A stretch of DNA of 64,000 bases, taken from contig CAZSUY010000004.1 in the NCBI GenBank assembly GCA_964610155.1, positions 62,001-126,000 on the forward strand, given 5' to 3'. Position 1 is the first letter of the stretch, and every line of letters starts with the position of its first letter. This stretch comes from JAFGBM01 sp964610155. Lineage in GTDB: Bacteria; Actinomycetota; Actinomycetes; Actinomycetales; Demequinaceae. The position numbers and the translations under genes were made by a program. Positions 1 to 9,319 of the stretch are shown in pieces. The notes beneath the pieces are model-generated. The model ran no database searches, was not told the origin of the DNA, and saw nothing but the letters and a program-made list of their open reading frames with translations.

Positions 1-672
1 GTGTCCGCCCCACGGGTCTGGCACCTCCCCCGTATCGATCGCGCCGCAGAGTCTTCTCCACGCCAGGTGGTCGTCGGGCGCCAGGCGATCTTCGATCGGG
101 AACGCTCGGTCTTCGGCCATGAACTTCTCTTTCGGGCGCCGGGACGCCTCCACCTTAGGATTGACCTCTGGAACTCGTGGCAGCAGGATCGGGCGACGGA
201 ACACGTCCTAGCCGCGGCCTTCTTCCATGGGGCAGACATCTCAGACGGCCTCCCTACATTCGTCAACTTCACCCGCAGCTACCTGCTCGATCCATTAAAA
301 TACCTGCATCCCTCGAACCATGTCGTCATCGAGGTGGTCGAATCCGCCCACGCTGACCGCTCGCTCTACAAGCGTCTCGCCGACCTCAAGTCGGAGGGCT
401 ACCGCATCGCGATCGATGACTTCGTCGGAACGACGAGCCAGCGGGACCTTCTCGAATTGGCAGACTTCGTCAAGATCGACATGAGGGACATCAACGCCCG
501 CGGGCCAGGGCTCATCGATGCGGCGCGAGCGCCGCATGCCTCGCTCATCGCGGAGCGCGTCGAGACGGAAGACGCGCTCCTTGAGTGCCTGGACGCTGGC
601 TTCGATTTCTTCCAGGGCCACCACTTCGAGCCAGCCCTCATCATCGAACGGGAACTCCTACCCACCAGGTAG
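1..672 (+). CDS. EAL-domain protein, probably non-catalytic, lacking an HDOD domain
   Basis: This 223-residue protein resembles the EAL half of YuxH-type EAL-HDOD proteins. It begins with a GHELLFR motif where an active c-di-GMP phosphodiesterase has EALLR. EVVES (about residue 110), AIDDF (137), FVKIDM (157) and AERVE (184) follow, so part of the metal and general-base set is present. The altered EAL signature suggests a protein-interaction or binding role rather than cyclic-di-GMP hydrolysis. The stop at 670-672 comes straight after the EAL fold and no HDOD domain follows. The first codon is the GTG at position 1, so a start upstream of the window cannot be excluded. It converges on holA. 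Confidence 0.75.
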   Translation: MSAPRVWHLPRIDRAAESSPRQVVVGRQAIFDRERSVFGHELLFRAPGRLHLRIDLWNSWQQDRATEHVLAAAFFHGADISDGLPTFVNFTRSYLLDPLKYLHPSNHVVIEVVESAHADRSLYKRLADLKSEGYRIAIDDFVGTTSQRDLLELADFVKIDMRDINARGPGLIDAARAPHASLIAERVETEDALLECLDAGFDFFQGHHFEPALIIERELLPTR

Positions 673-700
673 GTGGGGCATGGTTCGTTGGGCCTGATCC

Positions 701-1693
701 TTAGCGGGAGGCGAGGGACGCGACCGTCCGAACGGCTTTCTCTATGGCATAGCGGGGGTCACGACCGGCACCCTTGACCTGAGCATCGGCCAGGGCAGCG
801 GCCTCGATCGCCCCGGCAAGGGAATCGGCATCCCAATGACGCAGATCCCGACGAGCACGATCCACCTGCCACGGCGCGAAACCGAGACTCGTCGTTTCGA
901 GTTCCCGACCCCTCGCCGCCCCCACGCGTGCAAGCATCCTCAGCTTCGAGGCCAGGGCGGCAACGAGGGGAACCGGATCCGTCCCCGTATCGAGGGCGTG
1001 TCTCACTAGGGCAAGCGATTCCGCAACCTTTCCGACGATGGCGGCATCGGCGACGGCAAAACCCGTCGCGTTCACGCGCGATCCGTAGTACCTGGAGACG
1101 GCATCTTCCGTCACGGGCCCTGCGATATCATCGAGCAGTTGTTGGCAGGAGGCCGCAAGCTCCGAGACATCGCCCCCTACAGCGTCCACGAGGGCACGCA
1201 CCGCCTGGGGTCTAACCGCTCGTCGCGCCCGCTTGAACTCGCCCTCGACGAACTCCACGAGCTCGGAGTCACGCTTGATCGCGGGGCACAAGAACTCCGA
1301 GGCGCCCGCGGCGCGCCATGCCTCAAGCGCCCGTTTTCCTCTCACCGCCCCTCCGTGCCTCAACATGACGACAACCTCCGGGTCGGGGCTTCCGGCATAG
1401 GCGATGGCATCCTCGAGGAAGTCGTCGCTCATCGCCTCTGCCTCCTCGATGACGACCACGCCAGGCTCGTCGAAGAGCGAGGGACTAGTGGCGGCGCGCA
1501 GCTCACCCCGGACGCAGGCAGCGGCCGTCAGCGTGGTCACGGCGACCGAGCCCTCGGCGGATCTCACGGATGCGATGATCGCATCCACGGCCCTCACAGC
1601 CAGTAACTCCTCCGGCCCGATGACGATAACGAGAGGCGCGGGTGCGGCCTCAGCCCACGAACCCGAAGTCCGCTGTGCGCCCGATGATGCCAT
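701..1693 (-). CDS. holA: DNA polymerase III subunit delta
   Basis: This 330-residue protein matches the clamp-loader delta subunit, which opens the beta sliding clamp for loading onto DNA. It has the N-terminal AAA+-like fold (VIVIGPEELLAVRAVD near residue 20) without a functional Walker A, a stretch around SLFDEPGVVVIEEAEAM, and a helical C-terminal collar. I chose the ATG at 1693 because it gives family length and leaves 19 bp to the comEC stop; the longer frame to 1927 would overlap comEC. It is the last gene of comEA-comEC-holA, the usual order in actinobacteria and firmicutes. Confidence 0.9.
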   Translation of the reverse strand: MASSGAQRTSGSWAEAAPAPLVIVIGPEELLAVRAVDAIIASVRSAEGSVAVTTLTAAACVRGELRAATSPSLFDEPGVVVIEEAEAMSDDFLEDAIAYAGSPDPEVVVMLRHGGAVRGKRALEAWRAAGASEFLCPAIKRDSELVEFVEGEFKRARRAVRPQAVRALVDAVGGDVSELAASCQQLLDDIAGPVTEDAVSRYYGSRVNATGFAVADAAIVGKVAESLALVRHALDTGTDPVPLVAALASKLRMLARVGAARGRELETTSLGFAPWQVDRARRDLRHWDADSLAGAIEAAALADAQVKGAGRDPRYAIEKAVRTVASLASR

Positions 1694-1712
1694 GACCCAA
1701 GCCTCCCACGCT

Positions 1713-4004
1713 TCACGGACAACGGGCCGACACCACCACGTCACCCCTCCAGGACACGTCGATATCCCCGCAACTGTCCGTGCGAAACACCGGCGCCCCT
1801 TTTCCCTCAAGAGCCTCAAGGGTCGATGAGGCCGGATGGCCATACGCGTTGTCCTCGCCGACGCTGATGACTGCAAGGGCGAAGGTGACCGACGACATGA
1901 GCCCAGAGTCCTGGCGAGACGATCCATGGTGGGCCACCTTGAGGACGTCGACCGATATCTGACCTAGCGTCCTCGCTAGGGAAGCCTGCCCCCGCTGTTC
2001 CAAATCCCCGAGTGAAAGTAGACCGATTTCCCGGGTTGTTGCGAACACCACGAGGGAGGACTCATTGACCTCGGAATCCTTTCGGGCAGCGGAGTCGCCG
2101 TCATGCCAGACGAATATCTGAGCCTCTCCCACTCGTACGGACGTGCCGGAGGTCGGGACTTCCACATTGACGCCAGCCTCTCTGAGGATGCGGCATTCGT
2201 CAGCGACCTCCCCCGGCGCCGAGACCCATGCCTCTCCTACGGGAACCTGCCGAAGAACCCACTCCAGCCCCCCGTCGTGATCGGCGTGGGGGTGGGTTAG
2301 CACCAGCAGGGGCACCATCGACACCTGATGCCGGGTGAGGCACGCCAAGGCCTCGCCGCCCTCGGGCCCGACGTCGACGACGACGGCGCTCGCCGGTCCA
2401 GCCCGGATAAGAATCATGTCGCCTTGGCCCACGTCACACACGGCGACCGCCCAGTCATCCGGTGCCCGTTGCCCGACCTCCCCTAGGACGGCGCGCACGG
2501 GCGGGGACGCTGCCACGATCGTAAGGATCGTCACGAGCCCTGCCAGCCTTGCCCAACCGACGATGCGACGGGTGGAGGTTGCCGCCACGAGCGACACTGA
2601 CACGCCGGTCGCCAGCAACGCTCCCGCCAACCCCGACGGCCACGGCAGCCATCCCCCGGGAAGGGTCGCCGCGGTGTGGGCCGCCCAGGCGACGGGCCGG
2701 GCGGCCTCGCCTGCCACCCAGGCGCACGCGACCCCTGCAGGCTCCCACAGGGGAGAGACGAGCACGGCTGTGATCCCGAAGGCCGTCACCAGTGCCGCAA
2801 ACGGAAGAGCGATGAGGTTGGCGAGAACGGAGTAGGAGCCGATTCCTGAACAAAAGAGGACCAGGATCGGGGTGCAGAAGATCTGAGCGGCGATCGGAAT
2901 CGAGAGTGCGCGGGCGAGGGGAACCGGGATCGCGCGTGCAAGGAGGGCCGCGACCGTCGGCGACCACAGGACGATCCCGGCCGTTGCGACGACCGAAAGC
3001 GCGAACCCATAGGAGAGGGAAAGGAGGGGATCCGCGAGCAGCAATCCGATGACGGCGGTCGAGAGGGCGGGGAGGGCCTGACCCGGCCTTCCCCACCACA
3101 GCGCAAGGGCGAGAACGCCCCCCATCCACGCCGCCCGCAACACGCTCGGTTCGGGATGAACCAGCGATACGAACCCGATTGTGGCCAGAACGAGCACGAC
3201 CACCCGTACACGACGGTTCCACCTGAGTGCCCGTGCCCCCGCCCCGATCGCAACGGCCAGCATCGCGAACTGGGCTCCAGAGACGGCGGTGAGGTGTGTG
3301 AGACCCGCGATCCTCATCTCCATCGCCTGCGCTTCGGTCATCCCACTCGTGTCACCAATGGTCATCCCGATCGTGAGGGCGCGGATCTCGTCCGGGAGGC
3401 CCGAGGCCGCATCGCGTAGTCCCTCCCTCAGATCCCCGACCACCCCATTGATCCCCGCCACCGGGACCGTCTCAAGCAACGCTGGATCCCAGGCGATGGC
3501 CGCCGACCGACCGGGACCCGCGCTGTCCAGCCGCGCTCCAACCCAGACCCGATCGCCCGACCGCACCTGGCTCCAGGGCTCGCCTCCCACAACCGTGATA
3601 GTCGCTCGCGTCGACCCGGCTCCTTCTCCCTCGAGCGCCTCAATCCGTACCGTGAGGCACCACCGCGCCTCGGTTCGGGTGAATGGCCCAGGCTCGATCG
3701 GCCTTGGATCGTTCAACGCAACCCCAACGAACACAACCTCCTCACCCGAGACGAGCGCCTCCCCCACTCCCCCCGAGAGTCGAGAATCCAGGTGTATGAC
3801 CGTCACCCCGGAGGCGACGGCGATCGCGAGGGCCGCGAAGGCCGCCCCGGGGCTCGCTCGTCGGGCCCCAACCAGCAAGAGAACGCCCCCTAGCCCGATC
3901 ACGACCCACCAGCCCGGATCGACCACCCCACGCGAGACGGTCGCCGTTACCCCATAAACACCCACGGCGGCCGGTACCAGCCGAGCGTCGTTCCTTGGCC
4001 TCAC
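1713..4004 (-). CDS. comEC: ComEC/Rec2 family DNA uptake channel with metallo-beta-lactamase domain
   Basis: This 763-residue polytopic membrane protein has N-terminal transmembrane helices, a competence domain with many hydrophobic segments (about residues 200-500) and a C-terminal metallo-beta-lactamase domain. The metal motif HPHADH lies near residues 571-576 and AHHGSS near 691. ComEC proteins carry single-stranded DNA across the membrane, and the C-terminal domain is thought to degrade the non-transported strand. The start is GTG at 4004, sharing GTGA with the comEA stop, so the two are translationally coupled. Many actinobacteria keep comEA-comEC without demonstrated competence, so transformability is not implied. 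Confidence 0.92.
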   Translation of the reverse strand: MRPRNDARLVPAAVGVYGVTATVSRGVVDPGWWVVIGLGGVLLLVGARRASPGAAFAALAIAVASGVTVIHLDSRLSGGVGEALVSGEEVVFVGVALNDPRPIEPGPFTRTEARWCLTVRIEALEGEGAGSTRATITVVGGEPWSQVRSGDRVWVGARLDSAGPGRSAAIAWDPALLETVPVAGINGVVGDLREGLRDAASGLPDEIRALTIGMTIGDTSGMTEAQAMEMRIAGLTHLTAVSGAQFAMLAVAIGAGARALRWNRRVRVVVLVLATIGFVSLVHPEPSVLRAAWMGGVLALALWWGRPGQALPALSTAVIGLLLADPLLSLSYGFALSVVATAGIVLWSPTVAALLARAIPVPLARALSIPIAAQIFCTPILVLFCSGIGSYSVLANLIALPFAALVTAFGITAVLVSPLWEPAGVACAWVAGEAARPVAWAAHTAATLPGGWLPWPSGLAGALLATGVSVSLVAATSTRRIVGWARLAGLVTILTIVAASPPVRAVLGEVGQRAPDDWAVAVCDVGQGDMILIRAGPASAVVVDVGPEGGEALACLTRHQVSMVPLLVLTHPHADHDGGLEWVLRQVPVGEAWVSAPGEVADECRILREAGVNVEVPTSGTSVRVGEAQIFVWHDGDSAARKDSEVNESSLVVFATTREIGLLSLGDLEQRGQASLARTLGQISVDVLKVAHHGSSRQDSGLMSSVTFALAVISVGEDNAYGHPASSTLEALEGKGAPVFRTDSCGDIDVSWRGDVVVSARCP

Positions 4005-4663
4005 ACGGTCGCCAGCGATGCGATCTTGGAGATGACAGACTCTCCGATTCCCGACACCCGATCAAGGTCGTCGACGGATCCGAAGGGCCCATTCTGATCT
4101 CTATCGGCCACAATGCGGTCGGCGAGGGCGGGACCGATCCCGGGCAAGGCATCTAGTTCGGTGGCCCCCGCACGGTTGAGGTTGATCATTCCTTGGTTGG
4201 TCTCGCCTACAACCGGGACGTATACCTGTTCACCATCGGTGACGATTCGAGCCAGATTGATGGCCGATTGATCCGCGTCCTGTGCGAGTCCGCCAACGGC
4301 CTCGATGGCGTCCGCCACTCGCGCTCCCCCCTCAAGGGACACAACCCCGGGGTTCGCCACTGCCCCCGTCACATGGATCACAACCCCGGCGAGATCCCGG
4401 TCCTCCTGAATGACGCTAACCTCCGGCATAGGTACATCGGTCGGTCGGAGGGACAGCCAGGTAAAAACGAGGGCAAGGACGAGTACCCCGGCCAGCGCGA
4501 CCGCAGGGACGGCATCGAGCCTGAACCGGTAACCCCGCGCCTCTGCTGATGGCGGAGCGTTGGCGGCCCGATACGCCCGCGCAGCCGAATGGGCGAGGCT
4601 ATCCTTCAAGCGAGTACGAACGTCCTCCGCATCTTTTGCCACGGCGCCCACGGTAGGTCGCAC
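4001..4663 (-). CDS. comEA: ComEA-type DNA-binding protein (SLBB and helix-hairpin-helix)
   Basis: This 220-residue protein has a cytoplasmic N-terminus of about 48 residues, one transmembrane helix (about 49-72), an SLBB domain (about 92-152, containing HVTGAVANPGVV) and a C-terminal double helix-hairpin-helix domain (160-220, with NRAGATELDALPGIG). ComEA binds double-stranded DNA outside the membrane and hands it to ComEC. The start is GTG at 4663. It overlaps comEC by 4 nt, and roughly 100 bp without recognisable features separates it from degV upstream. Confidence 0.92.
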   Translation of the reverse strand: MRPTVGAVAKDAEDVRTRLKDSLAHSAARAYRAANAPPSAEARGYRFRLDAVPAVALAGVLVLALVFTWLSLRPTDVPMPEVSVIQEDRDLAGVVIHVTGAVANPGVVSLEGGARVADAIEAVGGLAQDADQSAINLARIVTDGEQVYVPVVGETNQGMINLNRAGATELDALPGIGPALADRIVADRDQNGPFGSVDDLDRVSGIGESVISKIASLATV

Positions 4664-4766
4664 AAAGGATTCCTATCGGACCCCGCCTATACGCCGAATA
4701 GAGTCCAGGATTCGGAGACACCCTGGGGACATCTGAGTAGGCTCCCCGGGATCCGGCCTCAGGAGA

Positions 4767-5630
4767 CTACTGAAATCCCCTGGGCAAGTCGGCCGCGGCG
4801 ATGACGAACGAGCCGGAACCCCCATGGACGGCAAGTGCGGCAGAGAACTCCGTCCCGACCGTTATTGCATAGACCGGGTGTTTATCCTTCAGCCTGATCG
4901 CCACATCGTCTATATACCGAGGAATCCTCAGGCCCATTATGGCGACACCCGGACGGAGAAAATGGCTCGCCCTTTCCTCGATCATCTCGATGACCCGCTC
5001 ACGCGCCCGCGCCGTCGTGCGCACGCGATCGAAAGCCTCCACTTGGCCATCCATCATCCCCAGGATCGGGCGAATATTGAGAGCCCCCCCGATGATGGCC
5101 AATGCATGAGGCACTCGCCCTCCTCGCCGGAGGTATTCGAGTGTGTCTACGGTGAAGTAGACGGAACTTGAGGCCGCCACTCGCCTCGCCTCTCGGGCGA
5201 CCTCGGCCATAGCCGCCCCCTTCCTGGCAAGGGCCGCCGCGGCTAGGGCGGCGAACCCCAGCGCCATGGAAAGGGTCCGACTATCCACGATTTCGATCGG
5301 GATCGGAGACTCACGAGCCGCCACCTCTGCCGCGTTGATGGACCCCGAAACCTCGCCGGAGATGTGTATGGATACGACACTCTCAGCTCCGGCATCGGCC
5401 GCACTCCGATACGCCTTAAGAAGATTCCCAACGGTTGGTTGGGAAGTCGTGACAGACCGGCCGGCCTCAAGAGCTCCGATCACGTCCTCCGAGGTCATGC
5501 CGGGGCCCTCCGTAAAGGGCTCGCCGTCGATGATGACCTCGAGAGGAACGACATCGAGGCCCCATCGCCTGACCAGGGCCTCGGGGATCGAGGCCGAGGA
5601 GTCCACAACGACGAGGCACCTCTGGCTCAT
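4767..5630 (-). CDS. DegV family fatty-acid-binding protein
   Basis: The protein is 287 residues with the DegV/FakB fold. It has VVDSSASIP at residues 8-16, a TTSQPTVG lipid-site motif near residue 60 and a HISGEVSGS segment near 93. In firmicutes FakB proteins hold a fatty acid whose carboxyl group is phosphorylated by FakA. A FakA-like DAK2 protein lies at 36835-38367, so a FakAB-like route is plausible, but the genes are not adjacent. It starts with ATG at 5630, 31 bp downstream of leuS on the same strand. Confidence 0.88.
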   Translation of the reverse strand: MSQRCLVVVDSSASIPEALVRRWGLDVVPLEVIIDGEPFTEGPGMTSEDVIGALEAGRSVTTSQPTVGNLLKAYRSAADAGAESVVSIHISGEVSGSINAAEVAARESPIPIEIVDSRTLSMALGFAALAAAALARKGAAMAEVAREARRVAASSSVYFTVDTLEYLRRGGRVPHALAIIGGALNIRPILGMMDGQVEAFDRVRTTARARERVIEMIEERASHFLRPGVAIMGLRIPRYIDDVAIRLKDKHPVYAITVGTEFSAALAVHGGSGSFVIAAADLPRGFQ

Positions 5631-5661
5631 AGGGCCAAGGTAGCACCGGGGCTAAGCCGAG

Positions 5662-8160
5662 TCACGAGACGACGACATTCACCAGTGTCGGGGGTCTGAC
5701 GATGACCTTCCGCACCGTCCCACTCCCGATGGCACGCACGACGCCGGGGGCGGCGAGCGCCAGCGCCCGGAGCTCCTCCTCGTCGATGTCCGGCGGCACC
5801 TCGAGCCGGTCCCTGACCTTGCCCTGGACCTGGACCACACAGGTCACAGTTTCTTGGACGAGTAGCGCCTCGTCGACCGTCGGCCATCCGGCCCTCGCGA
5901 CGTTGGAATGCCCGAGGGACGCCCACATCTCCTCGGCGACGTACGGGGTGAATAGCGAGAGCAGAATGGCGACCGTATCTGCGGCCTCCCTCACGGCCGG
6001 ATCGGAAGGTCCGGGTCCGGTGTCGATCGCCTTCCGGGTGGCGTTGACGAGCTCCATGACCCTCGCGACCGCGACGTTGAACCGGAAACCCTCGATGAGC
6101 TGGGTCACCTCGTGGATCGTTCGATGGGTAACCGCCCTAAGAGTGAGGTCCCCATCGACCGGAGGGCCATTCGGTTCGGAGTTCACCTCTTGGGCAAGCC
6201 TCAGGGCCCGGGCAAGGAACTTGACGGACCCCGCCGGGGAGACATCCGCCCAGTCGATATCGTCCTCCGGTGGTCCGGCGAAGACCATGGTGAGCCGGAC
6301 GGCATCGACCCCGTAAGTGTTCAACTGGTCCGAAAGCCTGACAAGGTTCCCTCGACCCTTCGACATCGCCGAGCCATCCATGAGCACCATGCCCTGATTG
6401 AGAAGACGGGTGAAGGGCTCCTCGAAGCCCACCAACTCCAGGTCGAACAGCACCTTGGTGAAGAACCGGGCATAGAGAAGGTGAAGGATCGCGTGGGTGA
6501 CACCGCCAACGTACTGATCCACGGGTGCCCACCGACGCGCCTCGTTTCTGTCGAAAGGGGCGTCCTCGTTCGAGGGCGAGAGGTATCTAAGGAAGTACCA
6601 TGACGAATCGACAAAGGTGTCCATCGTGTCCGTGTCACGTCGAGCGGGCCGATTGCACTCAGGGCAGGTCGTCGTGAGCCACTCCTCGGCGGCCCCGAGG
6701 GGAGAGGCCCCCTTCGGTTTGAGATCAAGCCCGTCGCTCGATGGAAGGACGACGGGAAGCTGACCATCCGGCACAGGAATCTCCCCGCATACGTCGCAGT
6801 GAATGATAGGGATGGGTGTGCCCCAGTACCTCTGGCGGGAGATCAGCCAGTCGCGCAGTCGGTAGTTCTTGGCCGCCTTCCCGGTTCCGTTCTTCTCTAG
6901 GGTCTCGGTAATCCGCGCGATCGCCTCAGCCTTGGGAAGCCCATCGATCGGCCCGGAATTGATGAGGTTCCCGTCCCCCGTCGTGGCTTCGCCCGACACG
7001 GACGGGTCGGGAAGGGGGTTTCCATCCTCGTCGCGGCAATCGAGCACGACCCGCACAGGCAGCTTCATGACGAGGGCGAACTCAAGGTCACGCTGGTCGT
7101 GGGCGGGAACGGCCATTATCGCTCCGTGCCCGTAGTCGGAAAGGACATAGTCGGACGCCCAGATGGGAAGCCTCTCGCCATTGACGGGGTTGACCGCGTA
7201 CCGCTGGAGGAAAACGCCCGTCTTCTCTCGCTCGGTCGAGAGCCTGTCTATCTCACTCGTCGCCTTGACCCCCTCGACGTACTCCGCGAAGGCCTTCTTC
7301 GTCTCGGCGTCCGCCCCCTCAACGAGTTCGGATGCTAGATCGCTGTCGGCGGCGACGACCATGAAGGTCGCCCCGAAGAGGGTGTCGGGGCGAGTGGTGT
7401 AGATCGTGATGGGTTCCTTGCGCTCCTCGATGGCGAACAGTACGTCTGCACCATACGAGCGCCCGATCCAGTTGCGCTGCATGGCGAGTACCTTGTCGGG
7501 CCACTTCCCCTCGAGAGTGTCGAGGTCGTCGAGGAGCCGGTCGGCGTACTCGGTCACGCGGAAGAACCACTGGGTTAACTTCTTCTTGACGACCAGGGTA
7601 TCGCACCGCTCGCACAGCCCCCCGACCACCTGTTCGTTCGCCAGGACGGTCTGGCAGGAAGGGCACCAATTGACCATCGAGGGCTTCCGATAAGCGAGAC
7701 CCTTCTCGAACATCCGGGTGAAGAACCACTGGTTCCAGTGGTAGTACTCGGGTCGATGGGTGGCGAGGACTCGGTCCCAGTCGAAGGAACAGGCATATTG
7801 TTCCATCGACTCTCGCTGCTGGGCGATGTTGTCCTCGGTCCACTTCCGAGGATCGACCCCACGTTTGATCGCCGCATTCTCGGCCGGGAGTCCGAAGGAA
7901 TCCCACCCGATGGGGTGGAGGACGTTGAATCCCCGCTGGACCCAATACCGGGCCAGGACATCCCCGAGTGCGTACGCCTCGGCGTGACCCATGTGCAGGT
8001 CCCCTGACGGATAGGGGAACATGTCGAGGACATATCTGGTAGGACGCTCGTCCTCTGATCCGCCGCTCCTGAAGGGTTGGGTCTCCATCCACACGGGCAG
8101 CCAGCGCGCCTCGATAGCGCGGAAGTCGTATCTGCCCTCTGCGGGCGTCTCGGAAGCCAC
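5662..8160 (-). CDS. leuS: Leucine--tRNA ligase with unusual KMSKS motif
   Basis: LeuRS, 832 residues, class Ia synthetase that charges tRNA-Leu. It shows the HIGH-type motif HMGH (56-59), zinc-like Cys clusters (CPSC/CERC near 170-190 and CDVC/CPEC in the middle), the CP1 editing insertion, the DSSWYFLRY segment and the C-terminal tRNA-binding domain. The second signature reads AMSKG at residues 598-602 (DNA 6355-6369). The first Lys of KMSKS is Ala, as I recall for some LeuRS, and the last Ser is Gly, which looks unusual. The start is GTG at 8160. A -10-like TAGAAT (8172-8167) lies 6 nt before it, suggesting a leaderless mRNA. Confidence 0.95.
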   Translation of the reverse strand: MASETPAEGRYDFRAIEARWLPVWMETQPFRSGGSEDERPTRYVLDMFPYPSGDLHMGHAEAYALGDVLARYWVQRGFNVLHPIGWDSFGLPAENAAIKRGVDPRKWTEDNIAQQRESMEQYACSFDWDRVLATHRPEYYHWNQWFFTRMFEKGLAYRKPSMVNWCPSCQTVLANEQVVGGLCERCDTLVVKKKLTQWFFRVTEYADRLLDDLDTLEGKWPDKVLAMQRNWIGRSYGADVLFAIEERKEPITIYTTRPDTLFGATFMVVAADSDLASELVEGADAETKKAFAEYVEGVKATSEIDRLSTEREKTGVFLQRYAVNPVNGERLPIWASDYVLSDYGHGAIMAVPAHDQRDLEFALVMKLPVRVVLDCRDEDGNPLPDPSVSGEATTGDGNLINSGPIDGLPKAEAIARITETLEKNGTGKAAKNYRLRDWLISRQRYWGTPIPIIHCDVCGEIPVPDGQLPVVLPSSDGLDLKPKGASPLGAAEEWLTTTCPECNRPARRDTDTMDTFVDSSWYFLRYLSPSNEDAPFDRNEARRWAPVDQYVGGVTHAILHLLYARFFTKVLFDLELVGFEEPFTRLLNQGMVLMDGSAMSKGRGNLVRLSDQLNTYGVDAVRLTMVFAGPPEDDIDWADVSPAGSVKFLARALRLAQEVNSEPNGPPVDGDLTLRAVTHRTIHEVTQLIEGFRFNVAVARVMELVNATRKAIDTGPGPSDPAVREAADTVAILLSLFTPYVAEEMWASLGHSNVARAGWPTVDEALLVQETVTCVVQVQGKVRDRLEVPPDIDEEELRALALAAPGVVRAIGSGTVRKVIVRPPTLVNVVVS

Positions 8161-8166
8161 GGCGTG

Positions 8167-8172
8167 ATTCTA
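8167..8172 (-). promoter_or_regulatory. Putative -10 element of leuS (leaderless)
   Basis: TAGAAT on the minus strand ends 6 nt before the GTG start of leuS, the distance expected if transcription starts at the first base of the start codon. No convincing -35 hexamer is seen. Leaderless mRNAs are common in actinobacteria. Confidence 0.45.
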
Positions 8173-8263
8173 CCGGCGAACTCGACGCTTCCCGTGCGAG
8201 CCACAAGTTATGCGACGCGGTCATCCGAACCGTCTTGGAGCCGCTTTCATGGAAGGACTCCCG

Positions 8264-9178
8264 CTAGGACTTGAGAAGCCTCGCCCCACCCCGCCCCAGA
8301 AGGGTTAAGCCTGCGCTGCGTCCGAGAATCCTGGCATCCTTGGTTGTCGCCTTGGAATGGTCATTGAGAACCAGGGTGCCCCCACGATTAAGGATCCTCG
8401 CGTGAAGCTGCAGAGAATCCCCAGTGATCGAAGCGTGTACCCCGACGGGTGCCCCCATCTCCACATCGAGAACCTCGAGGACCGATCGCTCCGCGATCGC
8501 CTCGGCTCGCGTGTTCGGGTCGTCGATAGCCCTCAGAAGGTTGCGAAGATCTTCCGGGGCATTCGAGCGGGTCTCGACCACAAGGGTTCCTTGTCCGGCC
8601 GCAGGAACTACCTCGTCCAGCTCGAATGCCTGGACTGCGCAATGGGGTCGACCAATGTCATCCAGATCCGACTTCCCTAGAACGAGCCCCTCGAATTCCC
8701 CTCCCGACAGCCTCTCCAACTGGAAGTCGATGATGCCGAATACCTCAACCGCCACAAGTCCCGGGCGAAGGGCAAGAACCTGGGCCGACCGGACCGCGGA
8801 GTCAGCGGCGATCCTTGCCCCGACCGGAAGATCAGCGAGAAGTGGTCCATCGGTACATAGCACGTCGCGGGGGTCGCGGCGACGAAGGATGGCCTCGATG
8901 GATAGATCGGGGTGCCCCACCACCGGGACATCCTCCAACGCGTGGACGACTATGTCGCATTCTCCGGACAGAAGGGCGATCCGCAATGCGGCCATGAGAA
9001 CGCCTGCGTCCGCCGCCGTCGAGCGTTCATGCCTGGAATCCCCCTCCGCCGTCACGGGGACGACAACCACCTCTAGATCGACCCCGAGTTCGGATGAGAC
9101 CTCCCAAAGGCGATCGGTCACCAAGCCGGAACGGGCGCGAGCAAGGCCACTCGCACGGGTGCCAAGCCTGACCTTCAT
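8264..9178 (-). CDS. Degenerate porphobilinogen deaminase (HemC) family protein
   Basis: The 304-residue protein aligns along its length with hydroxymethylbilane synthase, which joins four porphobilinogens to make the linear heme precursor. Kept features include GTRAS (6-10), HALEDVP with the catalytic Asp (D83), RRDPRD (100-105) and PAAGQG. Key residues have changed: the dipyrromethane-anchoring Cys is Met241, and substrate-binding positions equivalent to E. coli K83, R131, R149 and R155 are E82, V129, F147 and Q153. It is therefore unlikely to work as a deaminase. No other heme-synthesis gene lies in the window. The ATG start at 9178 is divergent from an iron-box-controlled gene. Confidence 0.8.
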   Translation of the reverse strand: MKVRLGTRASGLARARSGLVTDRLWEVSSELGVDLEVVVVPVTAEGDSRHERSTAADAGVLMAALRIALLSGECDIVVHALEDVPVVGHPDLSIEAILRRRDPRDVLCTDGPLLADLPVGARIAADSAVRSAQVLALRPGLVAVEVFGIIDFQLERLSGGEFEGLVLGKSDLDDIGRPHCAVQAFELDEVVPAAGQGTLVVETRSNAPEDLRNLLRAIDDPNTRAEAIAERSVLEVLDVEMGAPVGVHASITGDSLQLHARILNRGGTLVLNDHSKATTKDARILGRSAGLTLLGRGGARLLKS

Positions 9179-9281
9179 GGCACCAGCGTGCCATAGCGGA
9201 AGGAGTCACCCACGACATCTGCGCGAGTGGGGACGTAGGTCCCCAACAGAACCCAACGCCGCAGGGCAATATGGAGTCGTA

Positions 9282-9300
9282 ATAGGTTAGGCTTACCAAA
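9282..9300. promoter_or_regulatory. Candidate DtxR/IdeR iron box
   Basis: The 19 bp sequence ATAGGTTAGGCTTACCAAA matches the DtxR/IdeR consensus TTAGGTTAGGCTAACCTAA at 16 of 19 positions. It ends 19 bp before the ATG of the membrane-protein gene at 9320 and lies about 100 bp upstream of the divergent hemC-like start. Repression by iron-loaded IdeR/DtxR of the rightward gene is the simplest reading. Confidence 0.6.
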
Positions 9301-9319
9301 CCATCCAAGGAGGAACCGC

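Noticed and set aside
8264..9178. Calling this an ordinary hemC
   Set aside because: The cofactor cysteine and several substrate-binding residues are replaced.
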